The notes: generated by a model from the letters alone, not told the origin. A stretch of DNA of 64,000 nt from Capnocytophaga cynodegmi DSM 19736 (GCF_000379185.1 NZ_KB900726.1:124001-188000), one strand, 5' to 3'. Positions 19,290-28,270 are shown, counted from the first letter of the stretch. Made by a program: numbers and translations.

Positions 19290-20813
19290 TTAGTCCTTGT
19301 AGAAAGTTTCTAAAGCTGTTTTATCATCTAATCTTTTGATTTCATCTAGCAAAATTTTCTTCATTCGCTCGGTGATTTTTTCACTTGATTTTTGCCCATA
19401 AATGTTGTTCATTTCTTTAGGGTCTTTTTTCAAATCGTATAATTCCCAACCATTGTGTCTTTTGTAGAAACGAATCAATTTATAGCGTTTGTCTTTTATG
19501 CCAAAATGCGGAGAAACAGCGTGTTCACCATTCTCATAATAATGATAATAAACTGTTTCACGTGTTTTTTTGCAAGGTTTTTTAAGTACAGATAAGAAAG
19601 ATTTACCTTGTACATCTGAAGGAATTGGTACACCTGCCATTTCCAATAAGGTGGGTGCGATATCTACGTTCATAACATAGCTTTCTGTGCTCTGTGGTTT
19701 TTTGATGTACTTTGGATACTTGATAACCATTGGAGTACGGAATGATTCCTCATACATCCAACGTTTATCATACCAGCCGTGTTCTCCCATATAAAATCCT
19801 TGGTCAGAAAGATAAATAACTATGGTGTTGTCAGATAGGTTATTTTTGTCCAAATAATCCATCATACGACCAATATTTCTATCAAGAGATAGTGCAGTTG
19901 CATAGTAATCACGCATATAACGCTGGAATTTCCATTCGGTAAGTGCCTTTCCTGAGAGTTTTTTCCTTTCAAAATCCGCCTGAATGGCGTGATAAAAGTC
20001 GTTGTAAGCTTTTCTTTGCTCGGGAGTCATTCGAGTAAAGTTACCATCTTTATCTTCTTCTCCAGGACTAAACATTTTCAAGTCATATCCCATAATCATA
20101 TGATTGGCGATGCTCATTTCTTGTTGTGAAGCTGGAATACGAGTTTTGTAATCGTCGTAAAAATTGTCAGGAAGAGGGAAATTTATATTTTCGAAAGAAC
20201 CCAAATCTTGAATATCAGGCATCCAAGTACGATGTGTTGCCTTATGTCCCACTATTAAGCAAAAAGGTTTGTCTGTATTTCTATTGTCAAGCCACTTTTC
20301 TGCTTCGTTTTCAACAACTTCAGTAACATAACCTTCTTCACGAACTGTTTTTCCTCCTTCGATGTAAAAATCAGGATTGAAATAGTGACCTTGCCCAATC
20401 AAAATTTTGAAAAAATCAAATCCTTTTGGGTCTTTTCCTAAGTGATATTTTCCAATCCAAGCAGTTTGATAACCATTCTGTTGCAGAAGATTTACAAATT
20501 GCTGTTGATTTGAATTGTAATGTGAAGTTTCATTGTCAGTGTAGCCGTTTTTATGGCTAAATTTTCCTGTCAGAATACAAGCTCTGCTGGGACCGCAAAT
20601 TGAATTAGCTACATATGCTTTATTAAAGGTCAATCCTTGGTCTGACAATTTATCAATATTCGGAGTATACGAGGTTTCACCTTTATTGTATGCTCCGATT
20701 GATTGAAAGGAATGGTCGTCAGAAATGATAATGACGATGTTGGGTTGTTTTTGTTGTCCCCAAGCCATAAGCGAGAGGAAGAAACTAAATAAAATCAGAA
20801 TTTTTTTCATCAT
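19290..20813 (-). CDS. Secreted sulfatase, GlcNAc-6-sulfatase type
   Basis: A 507-residue type I sulfatase that removes sulfate esters. Residues 1-19 form a signal peptide (cut near A-W-G-Q-Q). The metal-binding 'S-D-D-H' is at 31-34 and the formylglycine motif C-G-P-S-R-A has Cys73, so activation needs a maturase; none is visible in the window. 'D-Q-G-F-Y-M-G-E-H-G-W-Y-D-K-R' carries further ligands and the C-terminus is DUF4976-like. The N-terminal sequence resembles N-acetylglucosamine-6-sulfatases acting on heparan sulfate or mucin, which is inference. Two in-frame Met codons (20813 and 20810) are both possible starts. Likely partners are the hexosaminidases in the window. Confidence 0.87.
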   Translation of the reverse strand: MMKKILILFSFFLSLMAWGQQKQPNIVIIISDDHSFQSIGAYNKGETSYTPNIDKLSDQGLTFNKAYVANSICGPSRACILTGKFSHKNGYTDNETSHYNSNQQQFVNLLQQNGYQTAWIGKYHLGKDPKGFDFFKILIGQGHYFNPDFYIEGGKTVREEGYVTEVVENEAEKWLDNRNTDKPFCLIVGHKATHRTWMPDIQDLGSFENINFPLPDNFYDDYKTRIPASQQEMSIANHMIMGYDLKMFSPGEEDKDGNFTRMTPEQRKAYNDFYHAIQADFERKKLSGKALTEWKFQRYMRDYYATALSLDRNIGRMMDYLDKNNLSDNTIVIYLSDQGFYMGEHGWYDKRWMYEESFRTPMVIKYPKYIKKPQSTESYVMNVDIAPTLLEMAGVPIPSDVQGKSFLSVLKKPCKKTRETVYYHYYENGEHAVSPHFGIKDKRYKLIRFYKRHNGWELYDLKKDPKEMNNIYGQKSSEKITERMKKILLDEIKRLDDKTALETFYKD

Positions 20814-20844
20814 AAAACGTTGGTGTATGTTGATTATTAGAGTT

Positions 20845-21621
20845 TTACATTTCAGAGTCGACTTCATCAAGGTAAGCTTTCCGAACTTTTTTGAATAATT
20901 CAGAAGAATATACAAAATCTGTAACGGCCTCATTATCGGTTCTGAAAATAGTTTCTTTGGAGCCCTCCCATTCTTTATATCCGTTTTTGAGAAAGATGAT
21001 TTTTTCTCCTATTTCCATTACGGAATTCATATCGTGGGTGTTAATGACAGTTGTGATATTGAATTCTTCTGTAATTTCTTTTATCAGGTTATCTATTACG
21101 ATGGCTGTTTTTGGGTCGAGACCAGAGTTGGGTTCGTCACAAAATAAATAATTAGGACGATTCACAATTGCACGAGCAATAGCAACTCTTTTCTGCATTC
21201 CTCCTGAAATTTCGGAAGGAAGCTTGTTTTCGGCATTTATCAGATTTACCCTATTGAGAACCATATCGGCACGTTCTCGGATTTCGTCTTTAGTTTTTGT
21301 CGAGAACATTTTTAGTGGAAACATCACGTTTTCAAGCACAGTCATCGAATCGAACAAAGCACTTCCTTGAAAAACCATTCCCATTTTTTGTCGTAATTTT
21401 GTCCGTTCGTCACGTTTCATTTCAGCATAACGAACACCGTCGTAAATAATATCCCCTTTGTCAGGAATGAAAAGACCTAATAAGGATTTGAGAAAAACCG
21501 TTTTACCTGAACCACTTTGCCCGATAATCAAATTCGTTTTTCCTTTTTCAAAAGTAGTCGAAATCCCTTTTAAAACAGGATTTTCGTTAAAAGATTTATG
21601 TAAATTTTCTACTTGAATCAT
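20845..21621 (-). CDS. Mla-type ABC transporter ATPase
   Basis: A 258-residue ATPase of the MlaF/Ttg2A class, which powers phospholipid transport between outer and inner membrane. Walker A 'G-Q-S-G-S-G-K-T' near 36-43, signature 'I-S-G-G-M-Q-K-R' (Met in place of the usual Gln/Glu is typical of the Mla class) and Walker B 'Y-L-F-C-D-E-P-N-S-G-L-D-P' are present. It follows the MlaE-like permease by 44 bp. The substrate-binding MCE (MlaD) protein usually encoded next is missing: the next gene on this strand is the sulfatase. Confidence 0.88.
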   Translation of the reverse strand: MIQVENLHKSFNENPVLKGISTTFEKGKTNLIIGQSGSGKTVFLKSLLGLFIPDKGDIIYDGVRYAEMKRDERTKLRQKMGMVFQGSALFDSMTVLENVMFPLKMFSTKTKDEIRERADMVLNRVNLINAENKLPSEISGGMQKRVAIARAIVNRPNYLFCDEPNSGLDPKTAIVIDNLIKEITEEFNITTVINTHDMNSVMEIGEKIIFLKNGYKEWEGSKETIFRTDNEAVTDFVYSSELFKKVRKAYLDEVDSEM

Positions 21622-21665
21622 TTTTATTAAGGTTGCGTGTTGTTTTCTTCTTTTTTAAAAGAAAA

Positions 21666-22403
21666 TTAAGCGTAAAATAGTTGTGTTATTACTGAATTAG
21701 AAAGAATTATCACAATACTTGTCCAAACGAAAGAAGTGGTACTTGCTTTTCCAACGTCCAAAGCCCCTCCTCTCATAAAATATCCGTGATATGCAGGAAT
21801 TGTTGCCAGAAAGAATGCAAAAACAATCGTTTTGGTAAAAGCATAAACTAAGCTATATACTTTAAAATCAAGCTGAACGCCTTGTATAAATTCACTTGAA
21901 GTGGTGTATCCGCTAACCACTGCTGATGTCCAACCTCCTAATATTCCTAAATACATTCCCATTGCTATCAGAAATGGAAGTAATAAAAGGGCAATTATTT
22001 TAGGGAAAACCAAGTAATTCAAGGAGTTGATACCCATCATATCAAGTGCATCAATTTGTTCAGTAACACGCATTGTTCCTATACTTGAAGTTATGAAAGA
22101 CCCCACTTTCCCTGCCAGAATAATCGCAACAAACGTAGGGGCGAATTCCAAAATAATGGATTGACGTGTAGCAAACCCAATTAAATATTTTGGAATAAAA
22201 GGATTATCAATATTTAAAGCTGTTTGAACAGAAACAACCCCTCCAACGAAGAAAGAAATAAAGGCAACAATACCAATAGAACTGAAAATCAAACCATCAA
22301 TTTCTCGAAGAATTAAATCCTTCATAATTGACCAACGAGTTCTTTTCCGAAATATATTGTAGAGCATAATGAAATATCCTCCAACGGCAGCAATGTGTTT
22401 CAT
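21666..22403 (-). CDS. MlaE-family ABC permease
   Basis: A 245-residue inner-membrane permease with about five to six hydrophobic segments and the MlaE signature region 'A-P-T-F-V-A-I-I-L-A-G-K-V-G-S-F-I-T' followed by 'M-R-V-T-E-Q-I-D-A-L-D-M-M-G-I-N' (about 88-135). Such permeases pair with MlaF ATPases to move phospholipids for outer-membrane lipid asymmetry. First gene of a two-gene unit with a canonical promoter at 22493-22522 and an 85-nt leader. Confidence 0.88.
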   Translation of the reverse strand: MKHIAAVGGYFIMLYNIFRKRTRWSIMKDLILREIDGLIFSSIGIVAFISFFVGGVVSVQTALNIDNPFIPKYLIGFATRQSIILEFAPTFVAIILAGKVGSFITSSIGTMRVTEQIDALDMMGINSLNYLVFPKIIALLLLPFLIAMGMYLGILGGWTSAVVSGYTTSSEFIQGVQLDFKVYSLVYAFTKTIVFAFFLATIPAYHGYFMRGGALDVGKASTTSFVWTSIVIILSNSVITQLFYA

Positions 22404-22492
22404 ACTAAAAAAATTATGTTATTTAGTGAGTTTTTTAGCTTATTAGTTCAAGCAAAGCGAATTGACTAAATAACATTTAACTAAAACATTGG

Positions 22493-22522
22493 CAAAAGTA
22501 GTAAAAAAATCCTCACTGGCAA
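22493..22522 (-). promoter_or_regulatory. Bacteroidota promoter for the Mla-type operon
   Basis: Reverse strand TTG (22522-22520), 19-bp spacer, TACTTTTG (22500-22493). Very good match to the consensus. Confidence 0.75.
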
Positions 22523-22640
22523 AATCTGTATTTTAATTAGATTCTTCATTTTGAAGATAATCAATTTGCTTATGAGAGGAAAATATCCATAAATTTGCCA
22601 CCCGAAAATACATTTTGTACTTTGATAATTGGTAAATGTA

Positions 22641-23234
22641 ATGAAGTTAGAAAAAGAAATACAATTCATTTTAGCACTTGATGCTTTAAAAAACATACAA
22701 CGAAGAAATTATATTCTAGATGATTCTCGTAGAGAAAATTCAGCTGAACATAGTTGGCAAATAATGGTTTTTGCTCAGATTTTATATCCCTATGCTAAAA
22801 ATAGAGAACAGATTGATTTACTTAGAGTTATTAGAATGTTGTCTATTCACGACGTGGTGGAAATTGATGCAGGAGATACGTTTATTTTTGATGAACAAGC
22901 AATGGTAGGTAAATATGAAAGGGAACTGGCTTCTGCAACACGTATTTTTGGGATTTTAGACGAACCTCTTCGTAGTGAGTTTTTGAATTTGTGGGAAGAA
23001 TTTGAGGCAGAGCAAACGCCAGATGCTATTTTTGCTTGTGCAGTGGATAGAATAATGCCATTTGTATTGAACACTCATACTTCAGCAAAAAGTTGGCTAC
23101 AGGCAAAAGTAAGTGAACAACAAATCCGAAAAGTAATTGAAAACACCGTGAAAAGAGCTTCTGATAGTATGGGAGAGGCTTTTGATGTATTATTGCAAAA
23201 GGCTTTAGATGAAAATAAAATATTTAGCAAGTAG
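22641..23234 (+). CDS. HD-domain hydrolase, YfbR/HDDC2-like
   Basis: A 197-residue metal-dependent phosphohydrolase. The HD superfamily residues are visible: 'R-R-E-N-S-A-E-H-S-W-Q' (first His near 36), 'L-S-I-H-D-V-V-E-I' (His-Asp near 72) and the distal Asp in 'A-V-D-R-I-M-P'. The closest recognisable group is the 5'-deoxynucleotidase YfbR / human HDDC2 branch, which dephosphorylates deoxynucleoside monophosphates. The ATG at 22641 was preferred to an upstream TTG. It stands alone ahead of the ribosomal cluster. Confidence 0.82.
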   Translation: MKLEKEIQFILALDALKNIQRRNYILDDSRRENSAEHSWQIMVFAQILYPYAKNREQIDLLRVIRMLSIHDVVEIDAGDTFIFDEQAMVGKYERELASATRIFGILDEPLRSEFLNLWEEFEAEQTPDAIFACAVDRIMPFVLNTHTSAKSWLQAKVSEQQIRKVIENTVKRASDSMGEAFDVLLQKALDENKIFSK

Positions 23235-23373
23235 AAGTATATAAAAAATTTTAGTTGAATAATTTCTTATAAAAAGAAAAATTCATTGCAGAATTTCTGT
23301 TGGAAAAATATCGTACATTGTGATTTCCAAAATGAAGTATCAAATGTTTGGATGAAATATAGTTGATAAAAAT

Positions 23374-23403
23374 TTGCATATTACACAAATAGTTGTAATT
23401 TTG
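23374..23403 (+). promoter_or_regulatory. Promoter of the rplM-rpsI-rpsB-tsf cluster
   Basis: TTTG (23373-23376), 19-bp spacer, TAATTTTG (23396-23403). One of the best promoter matches in the window. Transcription would begin near 23409, just before a strong leader hairpin. Confidence 0.8.
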
Positions 23404-23411
23404 CACCCCAA

Positions 23412-23435
23412 TTTCAAGTACTTGTGTGCTTGAAA
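23412..23435 (+). promoter_or_regulatory. rplM leader hairpin
   Basis: Ten-base-pair stem (23412-23421 with 23426-23435, one G-U pair) and a TTGT loop, placed right at the inferred 5' end of the transcript and 39 nt before the rplM start. Ribosomal protein leaders often bind their own product (L13 does this in other bacteria), so an autoregulatory role is a fair inference. It may instead simply protect the 5' end. Confidence 0.5.
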
Positions 23436-23474
23436 GATATAGAAAAGGAATGTTTAATTTTTAAAACGAGTAAT

Positions 23475-23930
23475 GTGGATACATTAAGCTACAAAACAAT
23501 TTCAGTGAACAAAAACACCGCTAATAAAAAGTGGGTTTTGGTAGATGCTGAAGGACAGACATTAGGTCGTCTTGCTTCAAAAGTGGCTAAGTTGCTACGT
23601 GGCAAGTACAAACCTGAATTTACGCCACACGTTGATTGCGGGGATAACGTTATTGTTATCAATGCAGAGAAAATCAACTTGACGGGTAATAAGTGGAACG
23701 ACAAAGAATACCTTCGTTACACAGGCTACCCAGGAGGGCAGAGAGTACAAATAGCTAAGGACGTCTTAGTAAAACACCCTGAGCGTTTAATCGAAAAAGC
23801 GGTTAAAGGTATGTTGCCTAAAAACAAATTGGGTGCGGCGATTTTGCGTAATTTGAAAGTGTATGTAGGTAAAGAGCACAAACACGAAGCTCAACAACCT
23901 ACTGCCATTAACTTAAACGATTTGAAATAA
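23475..23930 (+). CDS. rplM: 50S ribosomal protein L13
   Basis: A 151-residue L13, the normal size for flavobacteria. 'L-G-R-L-A-S-K-V-A', '[16 protein letters not shown]' and '[12 protein letters not shown]' are all conserved. The start is a GTG at 23475: protein similarity begins there ('VDTLSYKT'), and the 17 codons upstream in the open frame lie in the leader next to the hairpin. First gene of an L13-S9-S2-EF-Ts cluster; its stop overlaps the rpsI ATG by one base. Confidence 0.95.
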   Translation: MDTLSYKTISVNKNTANKKWVLVDAEGQTLGRLASKVAKLLRGKYKPEFTPHVDCGDNVIVINAEKINLTGNKWNDKEYLRYTGYPGGQRVQIAKDVLVKHPERLIEKAVKGMLPKNKLGAAILRNLKVYVGKEHKHEAQQPTAINLNDLK

Positions 23931-24316
23931 TGGAAGTAATTCACAAAATTGGTAGAAGAAAAACTGCCGTTGCACGTATTTACTTAAAACCAGGTAACGG
24001 AACTATCAGTGTAAACAAGAGAGAATTAAATGATTACTTTACCACTTCAGCTCTTCAATACAAAGTGAAACAACCATTTTTGTTGTTGGGGACAGAAGAT
24101 GCTTACGATGTGAAAGTAAACGTGTATGGTGGAGGAATTACAGGACAAGCTGAAGCAATCCGTTTGGCGATTTCAAGAGCTCTTTGTGAGATTGACGCTG
24201 AAAACAGAGCTACATTAAAACCTGAAGGATTACTAACGAGAGACCCACGTATGGTTGAACGTAAAAAATTCGGTCAGAAGAAAGCCCGTAAGAGATTCCA
24301 ATTCTCTAAACGTTAA
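23930..24316 (+). CDS. rpsI: 30S ribosomal protein S9
   Basis: A full-length 128-residue S9 with the family start 'H-K-I-G-R-R-K-T-A-V-A-R', the 'G-G-G-I-T-G-Q-A-E-A-I-R-L-A-I-S-R-A' core and the basic tail ending in Lys-Arg that reaches the P-site tRNA. The start codon overlaps the rplM stop (TAATG), so translation is coupled. Followed by a 150-nt leader before rpsB. Confidence 0.97.
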   Translation: MEVIHKIGRRKTAVARIYLKPGNGTISVNKRELNDYFTTSALQYKVKQPFLLLGTEDAYDVKVNVYGGGITGQAEAIRLAISRALCEIDAENRATLKPEGLLTRDPRMVERKKFGQKKARKRFQFSKR

Positions 24317-24362
24317 TACGTTATCAGTACGATTAAAGGAAATAAAAACATTGTTGTCGTTG

Positions 24363-24439
24363 TTCCTTTTTCAGAAGGAATTTAGTTTAGCATCCAAATG
24401 TTGTTGGCAAACAGTTGTTTCCTCTTCAGCATTGCTAAA
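24363..24439 (+). promoter_or_regulatory. Structured region between rpsI and rpsB
   Basis: The 150-nt gap holds a 6-bp hairpin (TTCCTT 24363-24368 with AAGGAA 24375-24380) and a longer-range 7-bp pairing (TTTAGCA 24386-24392 with TGCTAAA 24433-24439) that closes just before the rpsB start. No promoter motif was found here, so rpsB is likely read from the rplM promoter. S2 feedback control is possible but unproven. Confidence 0.35.
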
Positions 24440-24466
24440 TCAACGGAACGTAAACTACTAGAAAAA

Positions 24467-25195
24467 ATGGCAAATAACATAGAAATTAAAGAACTGCTAG
24501 ATGCTGGTGTTCATTTTGGACACTTGACTAGAAAGTGGAATCCAAATATGGCTCCGTATATCTATATGGAACGTAACGGAATTCACGTTATAAACCTATA
24601 CAAAACAGCAGCAAAAATTGAAGAAGCAAGCGAGGCTTTGAGAAAAATCGCAGCTTCAGGAAAAAAAATTCTTTTTGTTGCTACTAAAAAACAAGCAAAG
24701 GATGTAGTTGCTGAAAAAGCAACTTCTGTTAAGATGCCTTACATTACTGAAAGATGGCCAGGAGGTATGTTAACAAACTTTGTTACTATCCGTAAAGCGG
24801 TGAAAAAAATGTCTTCTATTGATAAAATGAAGAAAGATGGAACATTTGAAACCCTTTCAAAAAGAGAAAAACTACAAATTGAGCGTTTAAGAGAGAAACT
24901 TGAGAAAAACTTAGGTTCTATTGCTGATATGTCACGCCTTCCAGGGGCTTTGTTTGTGGTTGATACAATGCGTGAGCACATTGCTGTAAAAGAAGCTCAA
25001 AAATTAAACATTCCTATTTTTGCAATGGTGGATACAAATTCAGACCCTCGTGAGGTGGACTACGTTATCCCAGCAAATGATGACGCTTCAAAATCAATAG
25101 AAAAAGTTCTTACGTATGTAACAGAAGCTATCAACGAAGGACTTTCAGGAAAAACGTCTGATAAAGAAAACAAAGAGGCAGAAACTGCTGAATAA
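24467..25195 (+). CDS. rpsB: 30S ribosomal protein S2
   Basis: A 242-residue S2. 'L-L-D-A-G-V-H-F-G-H', 'W-N-P-N-M-A-P-Y-I', 'F-V-A-T-K-K-Q-A', 'W-P-G-G-M-L-T-N-F' and 'D-T-N-S-D-P' are conserved. The ATG at 24467 was chosen because similarity starts at 'MANNIEIKEL'; the longer open frame upstream is the structured leader. The C-terminal tail is Glu/Lys-rich and variable. Followed by a likely attenuator and tsf. Confidence 0.96.
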   Translation: MANNIEIKELLDAGVHFGHLTRKWNPNMAPYIYMERNGIHVINLYKTAAKIEEASEALRKIAASGKKILFVATKKQAKDVVAEKATSVKMPYITERWPGGMLTNFVTIRKAVKKMSSIDKMKKDGTFETLSKREKLQIERLREKLEKNLGSIADMSRLPGALFVVDTMREHIAVKEAQKLNIPIFAMVDTNSDPREVDYVIPANDDASKSIEKVLTYVTEAINEGLSGKTSDKENKEAETAE

Positions 25196-25269
25196 TTATT
25201 TGAATTGTTTGAGATTGTTTAGCTTTAAATAAAAACTAAACTTTCAACAAAACATCAAACAGAATAATG

Positions 25270-25327
25270 AAGTAATTATGTTTGCAAAGTGAAATGCCTT
25301 TGGAACATAGTTACTTTGTTTTTTTTA
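25270..25327 (+). terminator. Attenuator/terminator between rpsB and tsf
   Basis: A long hairpin: 13-bp stem (25270-25282 with 25304-25316, one G-U pair) with an inner 5-bp CAAAG/CTTTG stem, followed by a T-tract. No promoter motif was found between it and tsf, so tsf is probably expressed by partial readthrough, giving less EF-Ts than S2 mRNA. Confidence 0.65.
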
Positions 25328-25365
25328 AAAAAATAAGTTAATTCATTTAAAAACGATTAAATACT

Positions 25366-26328
25366 ATGGCAAATATTACAGCTGCAGAAGTAAACAAATT
25401 AAGACAGGCAACGGGTGCTGGTATGATGGACTGCAAAGCTGCTTTGATTGAAGCAGAAGGAGATTTTGATAAAGCTATTGAAATTCTACGTAAAAAAGGG
25501 CAAAAAGTAGCTGCAAAAAGAGCTGACCGCGACTCAAGCGAGGGTGCTGTTATTGCAAAAGTAAATGCTGACAACACAAAAGGAGCTATTGTTTCTTTGA
25601 ACTGCGAAACGGATTTTGTTGCTAAAAATGAGGCTTTTGTAGCTTTAGCAAAAGATTTAGCAGAAATAGCTTTGTCTGTAAACTCAAAAGAAGAATTATT
25701 GGCTTCTGATTATAAAGGAATTACAGTTACGGAGAAACTAACTGAACAAACAGGAGTAATCGGAGAGAAAATAGAGGTGGGTTCATTCGAAAAATTAGAT
25801 GCACCTTTCGTAGGGTCTTACATTCACCACGGGAACAAAATTGCTTCTTTGGTAGGCTTGTCTGCAAGTATTTCAGATGCTGGTGACGTTTCTAAAAACT
25901 TGGCGATGCAAATTGCTGCAATGGGGGCTGAAGTTCTCTCAAATAAAGATTTTTCTGCTGATTACCTTGCTAAAGAAACTGAAGCTCGTATCGCAATCAT
26001 TGAAAAAGAGAACGAAGAATTAGCACGTTTGGGCAAACCACTCAAAAATGTTCCTAAATACGTTTCTTACGCTCAATTGACAGAAGAAGTGTTAAAACAA
26101 GCTGAGGAAGATGCAAAAGCAGAACTAAAAGCGGAAGGAAAACCAGAGCAAATTTGGAATAAAATTCTTCCTGGTAAGTTGCAAAGATTCATTAGTGATA
26201 ATACAACTTTAGACCAAGAGAAAGCATTATTAGACCAAGTTTACATCTCTGACGAGTCTAAAAAAGTATCTGAGTACGTAAAATCAAAAGGTGTTGAAAT
26301 CACTGGATTTAAACGTGTAGCGTTATAA
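25366..26328 (+). CDS. tsf: Elongation factor Ts
   Basis: Guanine-nucleotide exchange factor for EF-Tu. At 320 residues it is longer than E. coli EF-Ts (283). The N-terminal UBA-like domain 'V-N-K-L-R-Q-A-T-G-A-G-M-M-D-C-K-A-A-L' and the catalytic 'C-E-T-D-F-V-A-K-N' are conserved; the C-terminus 'Q-V-Y-I' is followed by an extra strand. Last gene of the ribosomal cluster, closed by a strong hairpin. Confidence 0.96.
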   Translation: MANITAAEVNKLRQATGAGMMDCKAALIEAEGDFDKAIEILRKKGQKVAAKRADRDSSEGAVIAKVNADNTKGAIVSLNCETDFVAKNEAFVALAKDLAEIALSVNSKEELLASDYKGITVTEKLTEQTGVIGEKIEVGSFEKLDAPFVGSYIHHGNKIASLVGLSASISDAGDVSKNLAMQIAAMGAEVLSNKDFSADYLAKETEARIAIIEKENEELARLGKPLKNVPKYVSYAQLTEEVLKQAEEDAKAELKAEGKPEQIWNKILPGKLQRFISDNTTLDQEKALLDQVYISDESKKVSEYVKSKGVEITGFKRVAL

Positions 26329-26361
26329 AATTACCGAAAAGGAATAAGATTATAATAAAAA

Positions 26362-26397
26362 AATCGGATTCATTACAATGAATCCGATTTTTTTATA
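26362..26397. terminator. Terminator after tsf, also facing the M14 peptidase gene
   Basis: Perfect 13-bp stem (26362-26374 with 26377-26389) flanked by A and T runs on both sides, so it can stop both convergent transcripts. Confidence 0.92.
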
Positions 26398-26467
26398 TGC
26401 AAAAGGCTTAAAATCAATTAATAAAAAAATTAGAAAGTTAGAACGATTTCAAGTTCTCAAAAGGCAT

Positions 26468-28249
26468 TTATTCCAGAATATAAATTGGATATCTTAAATG
26501 TTGCTTTTCATAATGAGGGGTTTGTCTGTAAATCCAATTGAGTTGTTCGTAACTATCATTAGCAAAAGCTTTATCTTTCTTTTTCATAATCTCCAAAGAA
26601 TCTTTTAAATGGGGATTATTATTTAAAAATTCCAAAGCTATTTCTTCAAAAACGTATGGAGAAAAGTGTTCTTTCTGTTGTAAAATAGTGTCAAAGAAAT
26701 TCCAATTGAAGAAAGAATCAACAGATTCAGGTTCAAGGACTTCTATCAAATATCTTTTTGCAGATTGATTTACTTCCACAATCCAATCACCCTTTTTAAT
26801 TTCGATACTATCTTTGTGTTTTGAAACTTCTGTGTTGAAATGCAAATAATGTCCTTCAAAAGGTTTTTCTGTTGTATTGTAACTTTCAATTCGGTAGTAA
26901 TTAACGTACATTAAAGAGTCTTTCTGAACTTCTTTTAAATTTACTTTATTGATTTTCAGTCGATCAATTACATTGTTCCAAACTTTTGGAATTATATAGG
27001 CTTTGGGAGTTTTTACACTTTTTTCAGCTATGAAATATTCATAATATGGGATTTCTTTAATGAAAGGTTTTTCTCTATTGTATTTTAGCCTAGGTAGGCC
27101 TGTTACGTCACTAATCAGAGTATCAGCTTTGTAACCGTGAAATAAGATTTTTGAAACTTTTGTGCTATCTAATTTCCATCGAATGGGAAAATCGGTTTTA
27201 GCTAAATCTTCTTCAAATTGCTGAATTCTTAATTGTTTAATATTCTTAGAATCAGAATTTAAGATGTCAAGAAGGCTTTTCATCATTTCATAATTGGCTT
27301 CAACTCTTTGTTTGTAAGGTTTCAGCATATGAGTTTCGATCAAAATCCCCATACAATTCCACAAATTTACATATCCCGTCGAATAGCGGGGAGAATCAAC
27401 TCCGCTACTATATCCCTCAGCATCAGGAGGTTTGTTCCAAACATTCACATACGGAATTAAATGCCAAAAAGGTTTTGGCAAGGAATCATTTTTGAATTCA
27501 TTTTGTTGTTTTACAAGTGAATCGGATAAACGAGGAATTAATGTATCACGCATATAAGTTCCTACAAATGAGCCTGATTTGTCAGGTTGGGAAATTCCAT
27601 ACGTCAAAATATGCTGATAATCAGCACCGTTTGTTACGTGATTATCAATAAATACGTCAGGTTGTACCAAATGAAATATTTTTGCAAAAGAAAGTGCATT
27701 TTCAGAATCATTTTTAATAAAATCACGATTTAAATCCAAATTTTTTGCATTTCCTCTAAAGCCATATTCTTTGGGTCCATTTTGATTCACACGTGAAGTT
27801 GAGTTTCGATTTAAGGCTCCACCAATATTGTACACAGGGATAGCTACAATAACCACATTTTCAGGTACTTTTATTTGTTTTTCAGCTAAATTTCTGAATA
27901 AAAGCATTGTAGCATCAATTCCATCAGTCTCTCCAGGATGAATGCCATTGTTGATTAAAACAATAGTTTTTTCTTTCTGAAGTTTTGCAAAGTTAAACTC
28001 AGCATCAGCACTATACGTTACAATATGTAAAGGCAAACCGCTATCCGTTTGCCCCATTGTTTTTAGGTTAACAGAGCTATATTCTTTTGATAAACTTTTG
28101 TAAAAATCTATAACTTCTTCGTAGGTAGCACTTTCTGTTCCGTTTGAAATTTCAAAACGTGTAACAAAGCCTTCCTTTGGAGAGAAGAAGATAGTTTCAC
28201 AAGAAATGAGAAAAAATGCAAAGAATAGAAACGACAAAAAAAATCTCAT
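26468..28249 (-). CDS. M14-family zinc carboxypeptidase lipoprotein
   Basis: A 593-residue exported peptidase. The signal peptide ends at a lipobox with Cys17. The M14 domain runs from about 40 to 320: zinc ligands His104 and Glu107 in 'N-N-G-I-H-P-G-E', substrate Arg region 'N-L-D-L-N-R-D-F' and third ligand His204 in 'D-N-H-V-T-N-G'. The Glu in 'I-L-I-E-T-H' near 305 is a candidate catalytic base. The last 270 residues are an uncharacterised beta-rich extension, usual for Bacteroidota members. Likely trims peptides in the periplasm or at the surface. Lies 21 bp after pncA on the same strand. Confidence 0.85.
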   Translation of the reverse strand: MRFFLSFLFFAFFLISCETIFFSPKEGFVTRFEISNGTESATYEEVIDFYKSLSKEYSSVNLKTMGQTDSGLPLHIVTYSADAEFNFAKLQKEKTIVLINNGIHPGETDGIDATMLLFRNLAEKQIKVPENVVIVAIPVYNIGGALNRNSTSRVNQNGPKEYGFRGNAKNLDLNRDFIKNDSENALSFAKIFHLVQPDVFIDNHVTNGADYQHILTYGISQPDKSGSFVGTYMRDTLIPRLSDSLVKQQNEFKNDSLPKPFWHLIPYVNVWNKPPDAEGYSSGVDSPRYSTGYVNLWNCMGILIETHMLKPYKQRVEANYEMMKSLLDILNSDSKNIKQLRIQQFEEDLAKTDFPIRWKLDSTKVSKILFHGYKADTLISDVTGLPRLKYNREKPFIKEIPYYEYFIAEKSVKTPKAYIIPKVWNNVIDRLKINKVNLKEVQKDSLMYVNYYRIESYNTTEKPFEGHYLHFNTEVSKHKDSIEIKKGDWIVEVNQSAKRYLIEVLEPESVDSFFNWNFFDTILQQKEHFSPYVFEEIALEFLNNNPHLKDSLEIMKKKDKAFANDSYEQLNWIYRQTPHYEKQHLRYPIYILE

Positions 28250-28270
28250 ATTGTGTGTTTTTGAAAAAAT

